A stretch of 64,000 nucleotides of DNA. It comes from an alpha proteobacterium HIMB114 (GTDB lineage: Bacteria; Pseudomonadota; Alphaproteobacteria; Pelagibacterales; Pelagibacteraceae). Below the pieces are notes generated by a model. That model saw only the letters and a program-made list of their open reading frames with translations, had not been told where the DNA came from and searched no databases. Shown here one piece after another: positions 26,521-36,220 of this stretch; position 1 is the first letter of the stretch; each line of letters opens with the position of its first letter. The translations under genes were made by a program, and so were the position numbers. The stretch spans positions 620,001 to 684,000 of the forward strand of contig ADAC02000001.1 of NCBI GenBank assembly GCA_000163555.2, given 5' to 3'.

Positions 26521-27940
26521 GAGTTCACAGTTAATCAATTTAGAATTAAATAATAATCAAATACCTAAAAATATTGAAGCAGAGCAGACGATTCTAGGTT
26601 CAATACTTGAAAATAACGAATTATTTGATGAAATCACTGATGAAATAAATGAAGGTCATTTTTACGACACTATACATCAAAAAATTTATAAAGTTATTTC
26701 AAATTTAATATCAAAAGGGTTGCTTGCAAACCCAGTAACTATAAAAAATTTTTTTAATAATAATGAAGAGTTAACAGAAATTGGAGGAATAGAATATCTT
26801 TTAAAATTAACAAAAGTCTCTACAACAAAAAATCAAATTAAACACTACTCAAAACTACTATCTGATCTTTATATCAGAAGACAATTGATTAAAATAAGTG
26901 AAGAAACGCTTGAAGATAGTAAAAATAAAGAATTAGATATTACTGGAACAAATATTTTAGAAAATACCGAAAGAAAACTTTTTGAAATTGCTGAACGTGG
27001 GGAATTTCAAAGAAGTTTTATAACATTTAAAGATGCTCTTAAAGAAACAATTGATATGGCAACCGCAGCATATAAAAATGATCAAGGAATAGTTGGTGTG
27101 CCATCTGGCCTAACAGATCTTGACGACAGGTTAGGTGGGCTGCACAAACAAGATCTAATAATAATCGCTGGCAGACCATCAATGGGTAAAACTGCTCTAG
27201 CGACAAATATTGCATTCAATGCAGCTGAAAATATTCAGAAAAAAGATAAAAAAACATCAGTAGCATTTTTTTCTTTAGAAATGTCATCAGAGCAACTATC
27301 TACAAGAATTTTATCTGAGCAATCTAGAATAAAGTCAAATGACATTAGAAGAGGAAAAATTAATCAGGAAGATTTTGAAAAATTCATTGAAGCATCAAAA
27401 AATTTAGAAAATTTACCTTTGCATATTGATGATACACCAGCAATAACAATTTCTGCACTTAGTAACCGTGCTAGAAGACTCAAAAGAAAACAGGGATTAG
27501 ATTTAATTGTAATTGATTATATTCAATTAATGAAATCATCTGGATATAGAAATGAAGGCCGTGTCTTAGAAATAGCTGAAATTACCCAAGGTTTAAAAGC
27601 TTTGGCTAAAGAGCTTGATGTACCAGTATTAGCACTATCACAATTATCAAGACAAGTGGAACAAAGAGAAGATAAAAAACCTCAATTAGCTGATTTAAGA
27701 GAATCGGGATCAATTGAACAAGATGCTGATGTAGTAATGTTTGTATTTAGAGAACAATATTATCTTGAAAAGCAAGAACCCAAGCTAGGGACTGCAGAGC
27801 ATGTAGAATGGCAAGAAAAAATGAATCAAGTACATAATCAAGCAGAAATAATTATTGGCAAACAAAGGCATGGGCCTACGGGGCTAATCAAGCTTGAATT
27901 TGAAAGCGCATTTACTAAATTTAAAGATGCAAGTAATTAA
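26519..27940 (+). CDS. dnaB: Replicative DNA helicase DnaB
   Basis: Hexameric 5'-3' helicase of the replication fork. The 473-residue protein has an N-terminal helical domain (IPKNIEAEQTILGSIL), a linker, and a RecA-like C-terminal domain with Walker A GRPSMGKTALATNIA and FFSLEMSSEQL. IVIDYIQLM (Walker B) and LSQLSRQVEQREDKKP with DLRESGSIEQDAD complete the domain. No intein is present. The rplI-dnaB-alr order is conserved in alphaproteobacteria. The start codon lies in a perfect hairpin. Confidence 0.97.
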   Translation: MSSQLINLELNNNQIPKNIEAEQTILGSILENNELFDEITDEINEGHFYDTIHQKIYKVISNLISKGLLANPVTIKNFFNNNEELTEIGGIEYLLKLTKVSTTKNQIKHYSKLLSDLYIRRQLIKISEETLEDSKNKELDITGTNILENTERKLFEIAERGEFQRSFITFKDALKETIDMATAAYKNDQGIVGVPSGLTDLDDRLGGLHKQDLIIIAGRPSMGKTALATNIAFNAAENIQKKDKKTSVAFFSLEMSSEQLSTRILSEQSRIKSNDIRRGKINQEDFEKFIEASKNLENLPLHIDDTPAITISALSNRARRLKRKQGLDLIVIDYIQLMKSSGYRNEGRVLEIAEITQGLKALAKELDVPVLALSQLSRQVEQREDKKPQLADLRESGSIEQDADVVMFVFREQYYLEKQEPKLGTAEHVEWQEKMNQVHNQAEIIIGKQRHGPTGLIKLEFESAFTKFKDASN

Positions 27941-27991
27941 AAAATAGTTACTTTTTTTCTAATTAAATATATATACCAATCATCATTCAGT

Positions 27992-29071
27992 ATGAAATAC
28001 TCAACTCCAACTTTAGATATAAATTTAAACGCAGTTAAGCAAAATTATTTAACTATTAAAAAGTTTTGTAGTAAATCAGAAATATGCGGTACTGTTAAAG
28101 CTTCGAGTTATGGGCTTGGTGGGCATAATAAAATTGTAACAACTTTAAAAAATGCAGGATGTAAAAGATTTTTTGTTGCGAATATTAATGAAGGTATATT
28201 TATAAGAAAAAAATTTAAATCAATAATAATTAATATTTTAAATGGACTTAATCGAGGTGAAGAAAAGATTTTATATAAACACAATTTAAATCCAGTAATA
28301 AACACAATTTCACAACTAAAAAAATGGTTAATTTTTACAAAAAATAAAAGAAAAGATAAATTAGTCATCCATTTCGACACGGGCATGTGTCGTTTAGGAA
28401 TTCAAGAAGACCAAATTACAGAAGTATTAAAGTTAAAAGATCAAATTAATAAGTTTAAAGAAGTTATAATCATGAGTCACTTAGCATGCGCAGGTGATAA
28501 AAAAAATAATTATAATGAAAAGCAAAGAAAAAAGTTTGAGAAAATAAGAAGGACTTTTCCAGGTTATAAATACAGTTTGGCTGCATCAGGTGGAATTTTT
28601 TTAGGTAAAAAATACCACTATGATTTAGTTCGTCCAGGTATAAATCTTTATGGAGGAAGTAAAAGTTTGAACAGTAAGATAAAACATGTTGTAAGTTTGA
28701 AAGCTCCTATTATTCAAATAAATAATTTAAAAAAAGGCGAGACCGCAGGATACTCAAGAACATTTAAAGCCAAAAGGGACTCTATAACAGCTACTATTCC
28801 AATGGGATACGCAGATGGGATTGGTATAAGATTGTCAAATAAAGGTTACGTTCATTTTAAAAATAAAAAAATCCCTATGATTGGAAGAGTGTCAATGGAT
28901 TTAATCATCTTAGATATAACTAAATTTAAAAATAAAATTAAAGTCGGAGATTTTGTAGAAGTATATAATGATAAATTTACAATTGATAATTTTGCAAACC
29001 TTACTGGTACAATTCCTTATAGAATAATTACTTGTATTTCAAAAAGGTATTTAAGAAATTATAAAAATTAA
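27992..29071 (+). CDS. alr: Alanine racemase
   Basis: PLP-dependent interconversion of L- and D-alanine for peptidoglycan. The 359-residue protein has TVKASSYGLGG with the PLP lysine at about residue 36, where the usual form is KANAYGHG. FDTGMCRLG, MSHLACAGDK, RPGINLYGG, the second-site Tyr in AGYSRTF, and GRVSMDLIILD are also present. The last base of its stop is the first base of the next gene's ATG. The deviation in the KANAYGHG loop is conservative, so activity is likely. Confidence 0.94.
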   Translation: MKYSTPTLDINLNAVKQNYLTIKKFCSKSEICGTVKASSYGLGGHNKIVTTLKNAGCKRFFVANINEGIFIRKKFKSIIINILNGLNRGEEKILYKHNLNPVINTISQLKKWLIFTKNKRKDKLVIHFDTGMCRLGIQEDQITEVLKLKDQINKFKEVIIMSHLACAGDKKNNYNEKQRKKFEKIRRTFPGYKYSLAASGGIFLGKKYHYDLVRPGINLYGGSKSLNSKIKHVVSLKAPIIQINNLKKGETAGYSRTFKAKRDSITATIPMGYADGIGIRLSNKGYVHFKNKKIPMIGRVSMDLIILDITKFKNKIKVGDFVEVYNDKFTIDNFANLTGTIPYRIITCISKRYLRNYKN

Positions 29072-31536
29072 TGTTTGGAAAATTTTATAATAAAATTTTA
29101 CAATATCCTTTCTATATTCTTTTAATTTTTTCTACGTTATTTGTATTCTCAATCTATCAATCTAAAAATTTTGAATTAGATGCCTCTGCAGATACACTAT
29201 TAATCGATAATGACCCTGATTTAATTTATTTAAGAGAACTTAATAAAAGATATAAATCTGAAGAATTTTTTATTATTACCTATACGCCTAACAACCCAAA
29301 TAAAAAAGAAACAATTAAAGAATTAGAAAAATTAGTTACAGAAATTAATAATTTTAAATGGATAAGTAAAACTATATCGATAATCAATGCTCCTTTGCTT
29401 CAATCTACGAATGAGCCTTTAATGGACAGAATAAAAAATTTAAAGTACATCATAAATGAAAATATTGACACTGATAAGGCTTTAAAAGAATTAACTACAA
29501 GTCCTGTTTACAAAAATTTAATTATAAGTGAAGACTCCAAAACATTTGGTATTGTGGCCTTCCTTAAAGATAACAAGCCTTATTTAGAGACTATAGATAC
29601 TAAGTCTAAATTATTGCTATCAAAAAAAATAAATAAACAAGATTTAGAATTGATTAATCAAAAATTAAAAAAAATACAAAAACAACATTCGAATAATATA
29701 AGTGAATATAATGCCTCTATAAAAAAACTTATAAATAATTATCAATCTAATGCAGAAATTAGATTGAGTGGAATACCTATGATTGCCGATGATATGATCT
29801 CATTTATAAAAAATGATATAATTATTTTTGGTTTTGGAGTTTTTTTATTTATTATTTTTACCCTTTGGTATGTTTTTAAAAATATAAATTGGGTAATTTT
29901 TCCATTATTAAATTGTTTACTTGCCATTACATTGATGGTTGGCTTTCTAAGTACGGTTGGATGGAAAGTAACTGTTATATCATCGAACTTTATTGCACTT
30001 ATGTTAATTTTAACTATGTCGATGAATATTCATTATTTAGTAAGATATATGCAAGTTAACATAAGTGATTTTAATTCTGAAGAAATGATAGATCGAGCTA
30101 ACTTTAGAATTAAACAAACTTCAAGTTCAATATTTTTTCCCATCCTTTATGCTGTCTTAACTACAATATGTGCGTTTTTATCCTTAGTATTTAGTGAAAT
30201 AAAACCTGTTATAGATTTTGGCTGGATGATGACAATTGGATTACTCATATCTTTCGTGACTACCTTTTTATTTCTTCCAGTTTTAATAAAAATCTTTAAT
30301 CCTCCTATCTCAGAAAATTTAAAATCATCAGATTCTAAGATTGCAAAAATTTTTCTAAATTTTTCAAATAAAAATAAATTTATATATTTAACTTCGATAT
30401 CTCTAATTATTATTTCATTCATAGGAATATCTAAACTTAAAGTTGAGAATAGTTTTATAAATTATTTTGATAAAGATACTGAAATTTACAAAGGCATGAA
30501 AAATATTGATGAAAAGCTTGGAGGCACAACTCCTTTGGAGATAATATTAAAATTTAAAACTAAAAAAACAAACAATGATGATGATAGTTTTTTGGGTTCA
30601 AACACAAATAAAGAGGATGATTTTCTTGGAGGACAAATATCACAAAGCGATAATTCAAAGTATTGGTTCACCAGAGACAAGATAGATAGGATAGTAAATA
30701 TACATAACTATTTAGAAAGCCAACCTGAAATAGGAAAAGTTTTATCATTTTCTTCAATATTAAGCATAGCTGAGAGCTTAAATAATAATAAAAAGCTTGG
30801 AAGTCTTGAGATGGGTGTGTTGTATGAAAAACTCCCTGAAAATATTAAAGAACAAATAATTAAACCTTATATTTCAATTAAAGATAATGAAGCAAGAATT
30901 ACTATGCGAATTAAAGACTCTCAAAAGGACCTTAGAAGAAAAGAATTAATAAATAGAATTGAAAATGACCTTAAAACAAAATTTAAAATAAATAGTGATG
31001 AGTTTAAATTGGCGGGTGTTTTAATTATTTTTAATAATTTATTACAGAGCTTATTCGACTCTCAAATTAAAACTTTAGGAATAGTTATGGCTGGAATTTT
31101 TTTAATGTTTTTAGTGTTATTCAGATCAATAAAGCTATCTATCATTGGTATAGTTCCAAATTTTATTGCAGCTACTTTTGTATTAGGTTTTATAGGTATT
31201 TTAAATATTCCTTTAGATATGATGACTATAACAATTGCAGCAATAACCATTGGAATTGCTGTTGATAATAGTATTCATTACATTTATCGATTTAAATTTG
31301 AAAAAGAAAACAACAATATTGAAGACAGGCAAATCACTAGTAACTGTCATCAATCTGTAGGAAAGGCAATAATTAGTACTTCTTTTACAATTATATTTGG
31401 TTTTTCAATTTTAGTTTTGTCGAACTTTATTCCTACTATTTATTTTGGTCTGTTCACAGGATTGGCAATGTTGACTGCATTATTTTTAGTTTTGACACTA
31501 TTGCCTAATCTACTAAATAAATTTTATACAGGTTAA
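29071..31536 (+). CDS. MMPL/RND-superfamily exporter
   Basis: An 821-residue membrane protein with one N-terminal helix (about 12-30), a periplasmic loop of about 220 residues, and a cluster of helices (about 255-415). A second helix at about 440 follows, then another periplasmic loop and a C-terminal helix cluster (about 660-815). TITIAAITIGIAVDNSIHYIYRF in the second cluster is typical of MMPL proteins with proton-relay acidic residues. Such proteins move lipids or hydrophobic compounds toward the outer membrane; the substrate here is unknown. It lies between alr and cvpA, abutting both, where radA is found in many relatives. Confidence 0.88.
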   Translation: MFGKFYNKILQYPFYILLIFSTLFVFSIYQSKNFELDASADTLLIDNDPDLIYLRELNKRYKSEEFFIITYTPNNPNKKETIKELEKLVTEINNFKWISKTISIINAPLLQSTNEPLMDRIKNLKYIINENIDTDKALKELTTSPVYKNLIISEDSKTFGIVAFLKDNKPYLETIDTKSKLLLSKKINKQDLELINQKLKKIQKQHSNNISEYNASIKKLINNYQSNAEIRLSGIPMIADDMISFIKNDIIIFGFGVFLFIIFTLWYVFKNINWVIFPLLNCLLAITLMVGFLSTVGWKVTVISSNFIALMLILTMSMNIHYLVRYMQVNISDFNSEEMIDRANFRIKQTSSSIFFPILYAVLTTICAFLSLVFSEIKPVIDFGWMMTIGLLISFVTTFLFLPVLIKIFNPPISENLKSSDSKIAKIFLNFSNKNKFIYLTSISLIIISFIGISKLKVENSFINYFDKDTEIYKGMKNIDEKLGGTTPLEIILKFKTKKTNNDDDSFLGSNTNKEDDFLGGQISQSDNSKYWFTRDKIDRIVNIHNYLESQPEIGKVLSFSSILSIAESLNNNKKLGSLEMGVLYEKLPENIKEQIIKPYISIKDNEARITMRIKDSQKDLRRKELINRIENDLKTKFKINSDEFKLAGVLIIFNNLLQSLFDSQIKTLGIVMAGIFLMFLVLFRSIKLSIIGIVPNFIAATFVLGFIGILNIPLDMMTITIAAITIGIAVDNSIHYIYRFKFEKENNNIEDRQITSNCHQSVGKAIISTSFTIIFGFSILVLSNFIPTIYFGLFTGLAMLTALFLVLTLLPNLLNKFYTG

Positions 31537-32087
31537 TGAATTCCTTTTTTGAAATTTTTGAAGGAGCGGTAACACTTTTAGATGTAATGTTAATAATATA
31601 CATTCTATTTAATTTAATTTCAGGAATTAGAAATGGTTTTGTTGCTAGTCTAATATCTTTCTCGAAATGGATTATTGCATTATTATCTGTTAAGTTTTTA
31701 CTACCATTTCTTAGACCTTATTTAGACGGTATAGTTTCATCTGAACTAATGACTGATATAATCTTAGGTAGTACTATATTTTTTATCACCCTATTTACTG
31801 TTTTATTAATAAATAAAGGTTTAAAAAAAACAATTAAATGGGCTGGATTGGGTTCTATCGATACATTTTTTGGTTTTATTTTTGGAATAGTAAAAGGATA
31901 TATTTATTTTGTATCACTTTTTACCATTATAAATTTTTTACATCCAAATGATAGATGGCCAAATTATTTAAATAAAGGTTTAACTTTTGATTATATTATA
32001 TGGGGAAATGAGCTTGTTATTGAAGCTTTTCCAAATAGATATGAATATTTAGACAAAAGTAGAGAAAAGTTAGATAAAATTAAATAA
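31536..32087 (+). CDS. cvpA: CvpA family membrane protein
   Basis: A 183-residue integral membrane protein of the CvpA (colicin V production) family. Four hydrophobic segments are seen in the first 140 residues, with LLDVMLIIYILFNLISGIRNGF and FFGFIFGIVKGYI resembling family signatures (the helix starting about residue 18, and Gly-rich later helices). CvpA proteins affect envelope homeostasis; the precise role is unclear. It sits just upstream of purF, as in E. coli, and its first base overlaps the MMPL gene stop. Confidence 0.88.
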   Translation: MNSFFEIFEGAVTLLDVMLIIYILFNLISGIRNGFVASLISFSKWIIALLSVKFLLPFLRPYLDGIVSSELMTDIILGSTIFFITLFTVLLINKGLKKTIKWAGLGSIDTFFGFIFGIVKGYIYFVSLFTIINFLHPNDRWPNYLNKGLTFDYIIWGNELVIEAFPNRYEYLDKSREKLDKIK

Positions 32088-32138
32088 TTTATTACATGTA
32101 TAAATGACATTTAATAAATTTTATTATACTTAGAATTT

Positions 32139-33578
32139 GTGGACGATAGATTAAAAGAAGAGTGTGGAATATTTGGTGTGTATAATCACCCAGAAGCTTC
32201 TGCATTAGTAGCTCTTGGATTACATGCGCTTCAACATAGGGGGCAGGAGGCATGTGGAATAAATTCTTTTGATGGCAAAAATTTTTATTTAATTAAAAGA
32301 AGAGGTCTAGTCGGAGATAACTTTACAGACCCAAAAATAATAGAACAATTAAAAGGTCATACAGCAATTGGTCATAATAGATATTCTACTACTGGTGCCC
32401 CACTAATTAGAAACATACAACCTTTTTTTGCTGATCTTCATACCGGAGGTCTTGGAATTGCACATAACGGAAATTTAACTAATGCAATAAATATAAGAGA
32501 GAAAATGGTAAAAGATGGAGCAATATTTCAATCTACTTCAGATACCGAAACTCTTGTTCAATTAATAGCAAAATCAAAAAGATCAAAAACAATTGATAAA
32601 ATTATTGATGCAGTTTTTCAAGTTCAGGGCGGTTATGCATTAACTATTATGACTAATAAAAAATTAGTCGGAATTAGAGATCCATTTGGTATTAGACCGC
32701 TTGTATTAGGTAAATTAAAAGGCTCTTATATATTATCCTCTGAAACTTGCGCTCTTGATATTATAGGTGCTGACTTTATAAGAGAAATAGACAATGGAGA
32801 AATTGTTGTCATTGATAAAAATGGAATTGAGAGTATTAAACCCTTTCCAAAAGTAAAACCTAGGCCATGTGTCTTTGAATATGTTTATTTCTCAAGACCA
32901 GATAGTATTGTAGGTGGAAAAGCTGTTCATGAATATAGAAAAAATTTAGGCTCCGAATTAGCAAAAGAAATGCAAATCGATGCAGATATTGTCTCTGCTG
33001 TACCCGACTCAGGCATCCCGGCTGCAATCGGATATTCAAACCAATCAAAAATAAATTTTGACATGGGAATTATAAGAAATCACTATGTCGGAAGAACATT
33101 TATAGAGCCTACTCAACAAATTAGACAATTGGGCGTAAAGTTAAAACACAATGCAAATAAAGAAATTATTAAGAATAAAAAATTAATTTTAGTTGATGAC
33201 TCAATAGTAAGAGGGACTACATCAAAAAAAATTGTGGATATGCTTTATAATGCTGGTGCAAAAGAAATACACTTGTGTATTTCAAGTCCTCCGATTAAAC
33301 ATCCTGATTATTATGGAATTGATACACCAAATGTTAAAGATTTAATTGCCGCTAATCATTCTGTAGAAGAAATTAGAAAATTAATTGGTGTTAATACTCT
33401 TCAATTTCTCACTATTGAAGGATTGTATAAAGCGCTAGGGTTTAACGAGAGAGATAATATAAATCCACAATTTACAGACCATTGCTTTACAGGTGAATAT
33501 CCGGTCCAACCAATAGATCAATTAAATCAATTTGAAAAAAATAATCAATTATCTTTATTGAGCAACGTAAGGATTTAA
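32139..33578 (+). CDS. purF: Amidophosphoribosyltransferase
   Basis: Commits PRPP to purine synthesis by glutamine-dependent formation of phosphoribosylamine. The 479-residue protein starts at GTG (32139), giving an eight-residue propeptide before the nucleophile Cys9 (EECGIFG), as in propeptide-processed PurF. Glutaminase motifs LQHRGQEACGI and GHNRYSTTG are present, and LILVDDSIVRGTTSKKIV is the PRPP loop. Cysteines in the C-terminal part (ETCALDIIG, HCFTG) could support an Fe-S cluster in some family members, but I cannot assign one. It converges on der. Confidence 0.97.
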   Translation: MDDRLKEECGIFGVYNHPEASALVALGLHALQHRGQEACGINSFDGKNFYLIKRRGLVGDNFTDPKIIEQLKGHTAIGHNRYSTTGAPLIRNIQPFFADLHTGGLGIAHNGNLTNAINIREKMVKDGAIFQSTSDTETLVQLIAKSKRSKTIDKIIDAVFQVQGGYALTIMTNKKLVGIRDPFGIRPLVLGKLKGSYILSSETCALDIIGADFIREIDNGEIVVIDKNGIESIKPFPKVKPRPCVFEYVYFSRPDSIVGGKAVHEYRKNLGSELAKEMQIDADIVSAVPDSGIPAAIGYSNQSKINFDMGIIRNHYVGRTFIEPTQQIRQLGVKLKHNANKEIIKNKKLILVDDSIVRGTTSKKIVDMLYNAGAKEIHLCISSPPIKHPDYYGIDTPNVKDLIAANHSVEEIRKLIGVNTLQFLTIEGLYKALGFNERDNINPQFTDHCFTGEYPVQPIDQLNQFEKNNQLSLLSNVRI

Positions 33579-33582
33579 AAAA

Positions 33583-34395
33583 TTAAGAATAAGGATTCTT
33601 ATTATTCAAATATTTTATTACGGCAACTTGATTATAAATTTTTAGTTGAAGTAAAACTTGCTTGATGAAGAAATTTTTATAATCTTTGCTCAATGATGTG
33701 AGTTTGTTTCCAAATGCTTTAAATATTATTGGATTTGTATTAACATGCTTCAAAAATTTTATTACTGGTCTACTATTTTTTGAAAAAACTGGTTGATGCT
33801 TATCAAGTATATTTTTAAGAACATCATTAGTATCTTTATTTTTAATTAGATATTTAGAATTATAATAAATTTCATAAATTTTTTTTAATAAAAATTCTCT
33901 TTTAACATTTTTTAAAGCTGATATAAAAATTGGCTTTAATAATATATTTGGGTAGTTTTTATCAAAGAAAAATTTAAAATAATTTTCTTTTTTTTTTAAG
34001 TTCTCTTGAATCAAATCTGTTTTATTTATAATAACAATAACGCTTTTTAATTTATTTAAAATTAGTCTGAATAATTGCTTATCATTTTTAGTAATTACAT
34101 CACTACCATCTAGTACAAAAAAAACTACGTTTGACATATTTAGTTGCTTTATCGTGTAACTAGTTATCAATTTTTGCTTATTATCATGGGATTTAGATTT
34201 CTTTTTCAAACCTCCGAGGTCAATCAAATTAATGTTCAAATTATTAAATTCCTTTGGTGAAATTATTGGGTGAACCGTTGTTCCAGATATTTCACTTACA
34301 TCAGATATATTTTTTCCAAGTATTTTGTTAAAAATAGTTGATTTACCAACATTTGGCTTTCCTATAATACAAACATTAAAGACATCGCTCATCAA
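33583..34395 (-). CDS. der: Half-size Der/EngA GTPase: one G domain plus KH-like domain
   Basis: Der normally has two G domains plus a C-terminal KH-like domain (about 440-490 residues) and acts in 50S maturation. Here only 270 residues exist. One G domain has G1 GKPNVGKS (12-19), GTT (G2), DLGG (G3, in place of DTAG), NKTD (G4) and SAL (G5). A KH-like tail ends HQPVFSKNSRPVIKFLKHV ... NPYS, typical of Der. The switch II-like stretch LKKKSKSHDNKQKLITSYT resembles the second G domain of Der, so the first seems lost. The start overlaps bamB, so no upstream G domain is hidden. The bamB-der order matches other bacteria. Confidence 0.85.
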   Translation of the reverse strand: MMSDVFNVCIIGKPNVGKSTIFNKILGKNISDVSEISGTTVHPIISPKEFNNLNINLIDLGGLKKKSKSHDNKQKLITSYTIKQLNMSNVVFFVLDGSDVITKNDKQLFRLILNKLKSVIVIINKTDLIQENLKKKENYFKFFFDKNYPNILLKPIFISALKNVKREFLLKKIYEIYYNSKYLIKNKDTNDVLKNILDKHQPVFSKNSRPVIKFLKHVNTNPIIFKAFGNKLTSLSKDYKNFFIKQVLLQLKIYNQVAVIKYLNNKNPYS

Positions 34396-35648
34396 TATTG
34401 CAGGATTTGATTATTAGTTCTTATATAAAAATTATTTTTTAAAATAATCATTTCATTAAACCCTTTAAAATATTTTTTTTTAATTTTGATCTGATTTAAA
34501 TTTCTATTTTCTATAGAGATTAATGAACCTCCTTTATCAAATAAATAAATCAACTTTTCACTTACTAATAACTCTTCGAAATCAAAAATGTTATTATTTA
34601 ATTTTATTTGTTTATTAAATAAAATTTTACCATTATTTTTGTTGATTATAAAAAATCTATCTTCAAATACATTAAATAAGTATTTTTCTGATACAACAAA
34701 TCTTTTATTTGAATAAATTGGCAGTGCCCATTTTATTAAACCTGATTGGCTATCAATTGCATACGTATTTCCATTGTTATTAGAAATAAATATATCTCCG
34801 TTTTGATCAACTGTAATTGGACTTGATTTTGAAACAATTGGTATATTTACAAAATTTTCAGCTCCAAACGTTAAAGACCAAGTGACAGTATTATTTTTAA
34901 GATCTAAACAATAAATATTTGAACTATCATTTGTAAAAAAAATTTTATTTTTAAATATAGCAATTCGATATGAACTTTTATCATTTATTTTTTGGGATGG
35001 TGTTTCGTAGCTCCAATTTAGATTTCCATTAGAAGAATTAATGGAAAATATTTTGCTATTACTATTAATAATAAATAAATTATTCTTATGAATTTTTATA
35101 TTTGAATTAAAAGGGACACCGAAACTCTTAGTCCAAATTAATTTTAAATCATCTAAACTATAACAGTTAATATTTCCCAAATTATCTGAGATATATAAAT
35201 TTTTTTTATAAATAATAAGTGAAAAATTTAAAGAATAATTTTTATATATCTTTTTTTTATAAATTTTTTTTGAAATGAGTTTCCTAAAATCTTTATTATA
35301 AATTTTGATTTCTGACTGTTTATTAATTGTAATAATTTTATCATGATAAATAACAAAATTTTCTATTTTCTGATTTAAAGAATTTTTTTTATTTATAATA
35401 TTAATCTTTACTGGATAGATTAAATTTTTTGGGTTTTGATTTTTTTCTCTCCAATCTTTAAAAAATGAAAAATCTCTAATGCTTATTTTATTTATTATTT
35501 TTATATCTTTATTATTTAAATTTTTATTTTTAATTAAATCTATTTTTTTTCCTTGTTTGATAAAAGACTCATAGTCAACTAAAAATTCGTCTTCTTTATT
35601 GCTACATGAAAAACAAAGTAGCAGAAATATTAAAAAAAATTTATTCAT
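34392..35648 (-). CDS. bamB: BamB-like outer-membrane assembly lipoprotein (PQQ-type beta-propeller)
   Basis: A 418-residue protein with a short lipoprotein-like signal (FLLLCFSCSNKEDE, with a probable lipidated Cys at about 15). Repeated blade motifs of the PQQ-propeller type follow, such as SINSSNGNLNWSYETP, AIDSQSGLIKWALPI and IINKNNGKILFNK. BamB supports the BAM complex that inserts beta-barrel proteins. Gene order yfgM-like, bamB, der is that of E. coli and many alphaproteobacteria. The lipobox has Cys at -3, slightly atypical. Both ends overlap their neighbours by four bases. Confidence 0.87.
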   Translation of the reverse strand: MNKFFLIFLLLCFSCSNKEDEFLVDYESFIKQGKKIDLIKNKNLNNKDIKIINKISIRDFSFFKDWREKNQNPKNLIYPVKINIINKKNSLNQKIENFVIYHDKIITINKQSEIKIYNKDFRKLISKKIYKKKIYKNYSLNFSLIIYKKNLYISDNLGNINCYSLDDLKLIWTKSFGVPFNSNIKIHKNNLFIINSNSKIFSINSSNGNLNWSYETPSQKINDKSSYRIAIFKNKIFFTNDSSNIYCLDLKNNTVTWSLTFGAENFVNIPIVSKSSPITVDQNGDIFISNNNGNTYAIDSQSGLIKWALPIYSNKRFVVSEKYLFNVFEDRFFIINKNNGKILFNKQIKLNNNIFDFEELLVSEKLIYLFDKGGSLISIENRNLNQIKIKKKYFKGFNEMIILKNNFYIRTNNQILQY

Positions 35649-36217
35649 TTATCTTTTTTTAAAATTTGATTTGCTTTTATAAATTGATTATTTTTTATAT
35701 AAAAATCATATAATAATTTTTTTTTAATATTAATAAAAGTATCTGATTCTTGATCGATTTTAATAAGATTTAATATTTCTGCTTCATTTAAACTATCATA
35801 AAGAAGTAATGTTTTTTTTATCTTTATTAAATCATCTAATTCTTTGTTTTTGAACTTATGTTTTAATTCACTTATTTTTTTTATTGCTAAATTATAATTT
35901 TTTTTTTTAATATTTATATCAATCAATTTATTTACAGAAAGAGATACTATTGTATCATTATTACTTAAAATTAAATTGTTTAAAATTCTAATTGACTCAA
36001 CTAAATTTTCTTCCGATAATATTTCAGCTCTTAAATACTCAGTTATCAATTTTTCATTGTTTTTATTTTGGACATAAACAAATAATTGAAAGATAATTGG
36101 TATAAAAATAATAATAACAGCTAAAGATATTATTTTTTTTTTATTTATATTATAAAACTTCGATAACTTATCTTTAAAAAGCTCATCTTCAATAACTATA
36201 TCTATTTCTTTTTTCAT
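35645..36217 (-). CDS. YfgM-like single-pass tetratricopeptide protein
   Basis: A 190-residue protein with a basic cytoplasmic N terminus, one membrane helix (about residues 29-48, IISLAVIIIFIPIIFQLFVYV region) and a helical periplasmic part with TPR-like repeats (NYNLAIKKISELKHKFKN). YfgM proteins bind the Sec translocon and chaperones in E. coli. The call is supported mainly by its place directly upstream of bamB and der. It is Lys/Ile/Asn-rich and divergent. Confidence 0.68.
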   Translation of the reverse strand: MKKEIDIVIEDELFKDKLSKFYNINKKKIISLAVIIIFIPIIFQLFVYVQNKNNEKLITEYLRAEILSEENLVESIRILNNLILSNNDTIVSLSVNKLIDINIKKKNYNLAIKKISELKHKFKNKELDDLIKIKKTLLLYDSLNEAEILNLIKIDQESDTFINIKKKLLYDFYIKNNQFIKANQILKKDK

Positions 36218-36220
36218 ATT

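Noticed and set aside
33583-33605. Short AATAAG/CTTATT hairpin between purF and der
   Set aside because: The stem is only six AT-rich base pairs and lies inside the der 3' end; it is not convincing as a terminator.
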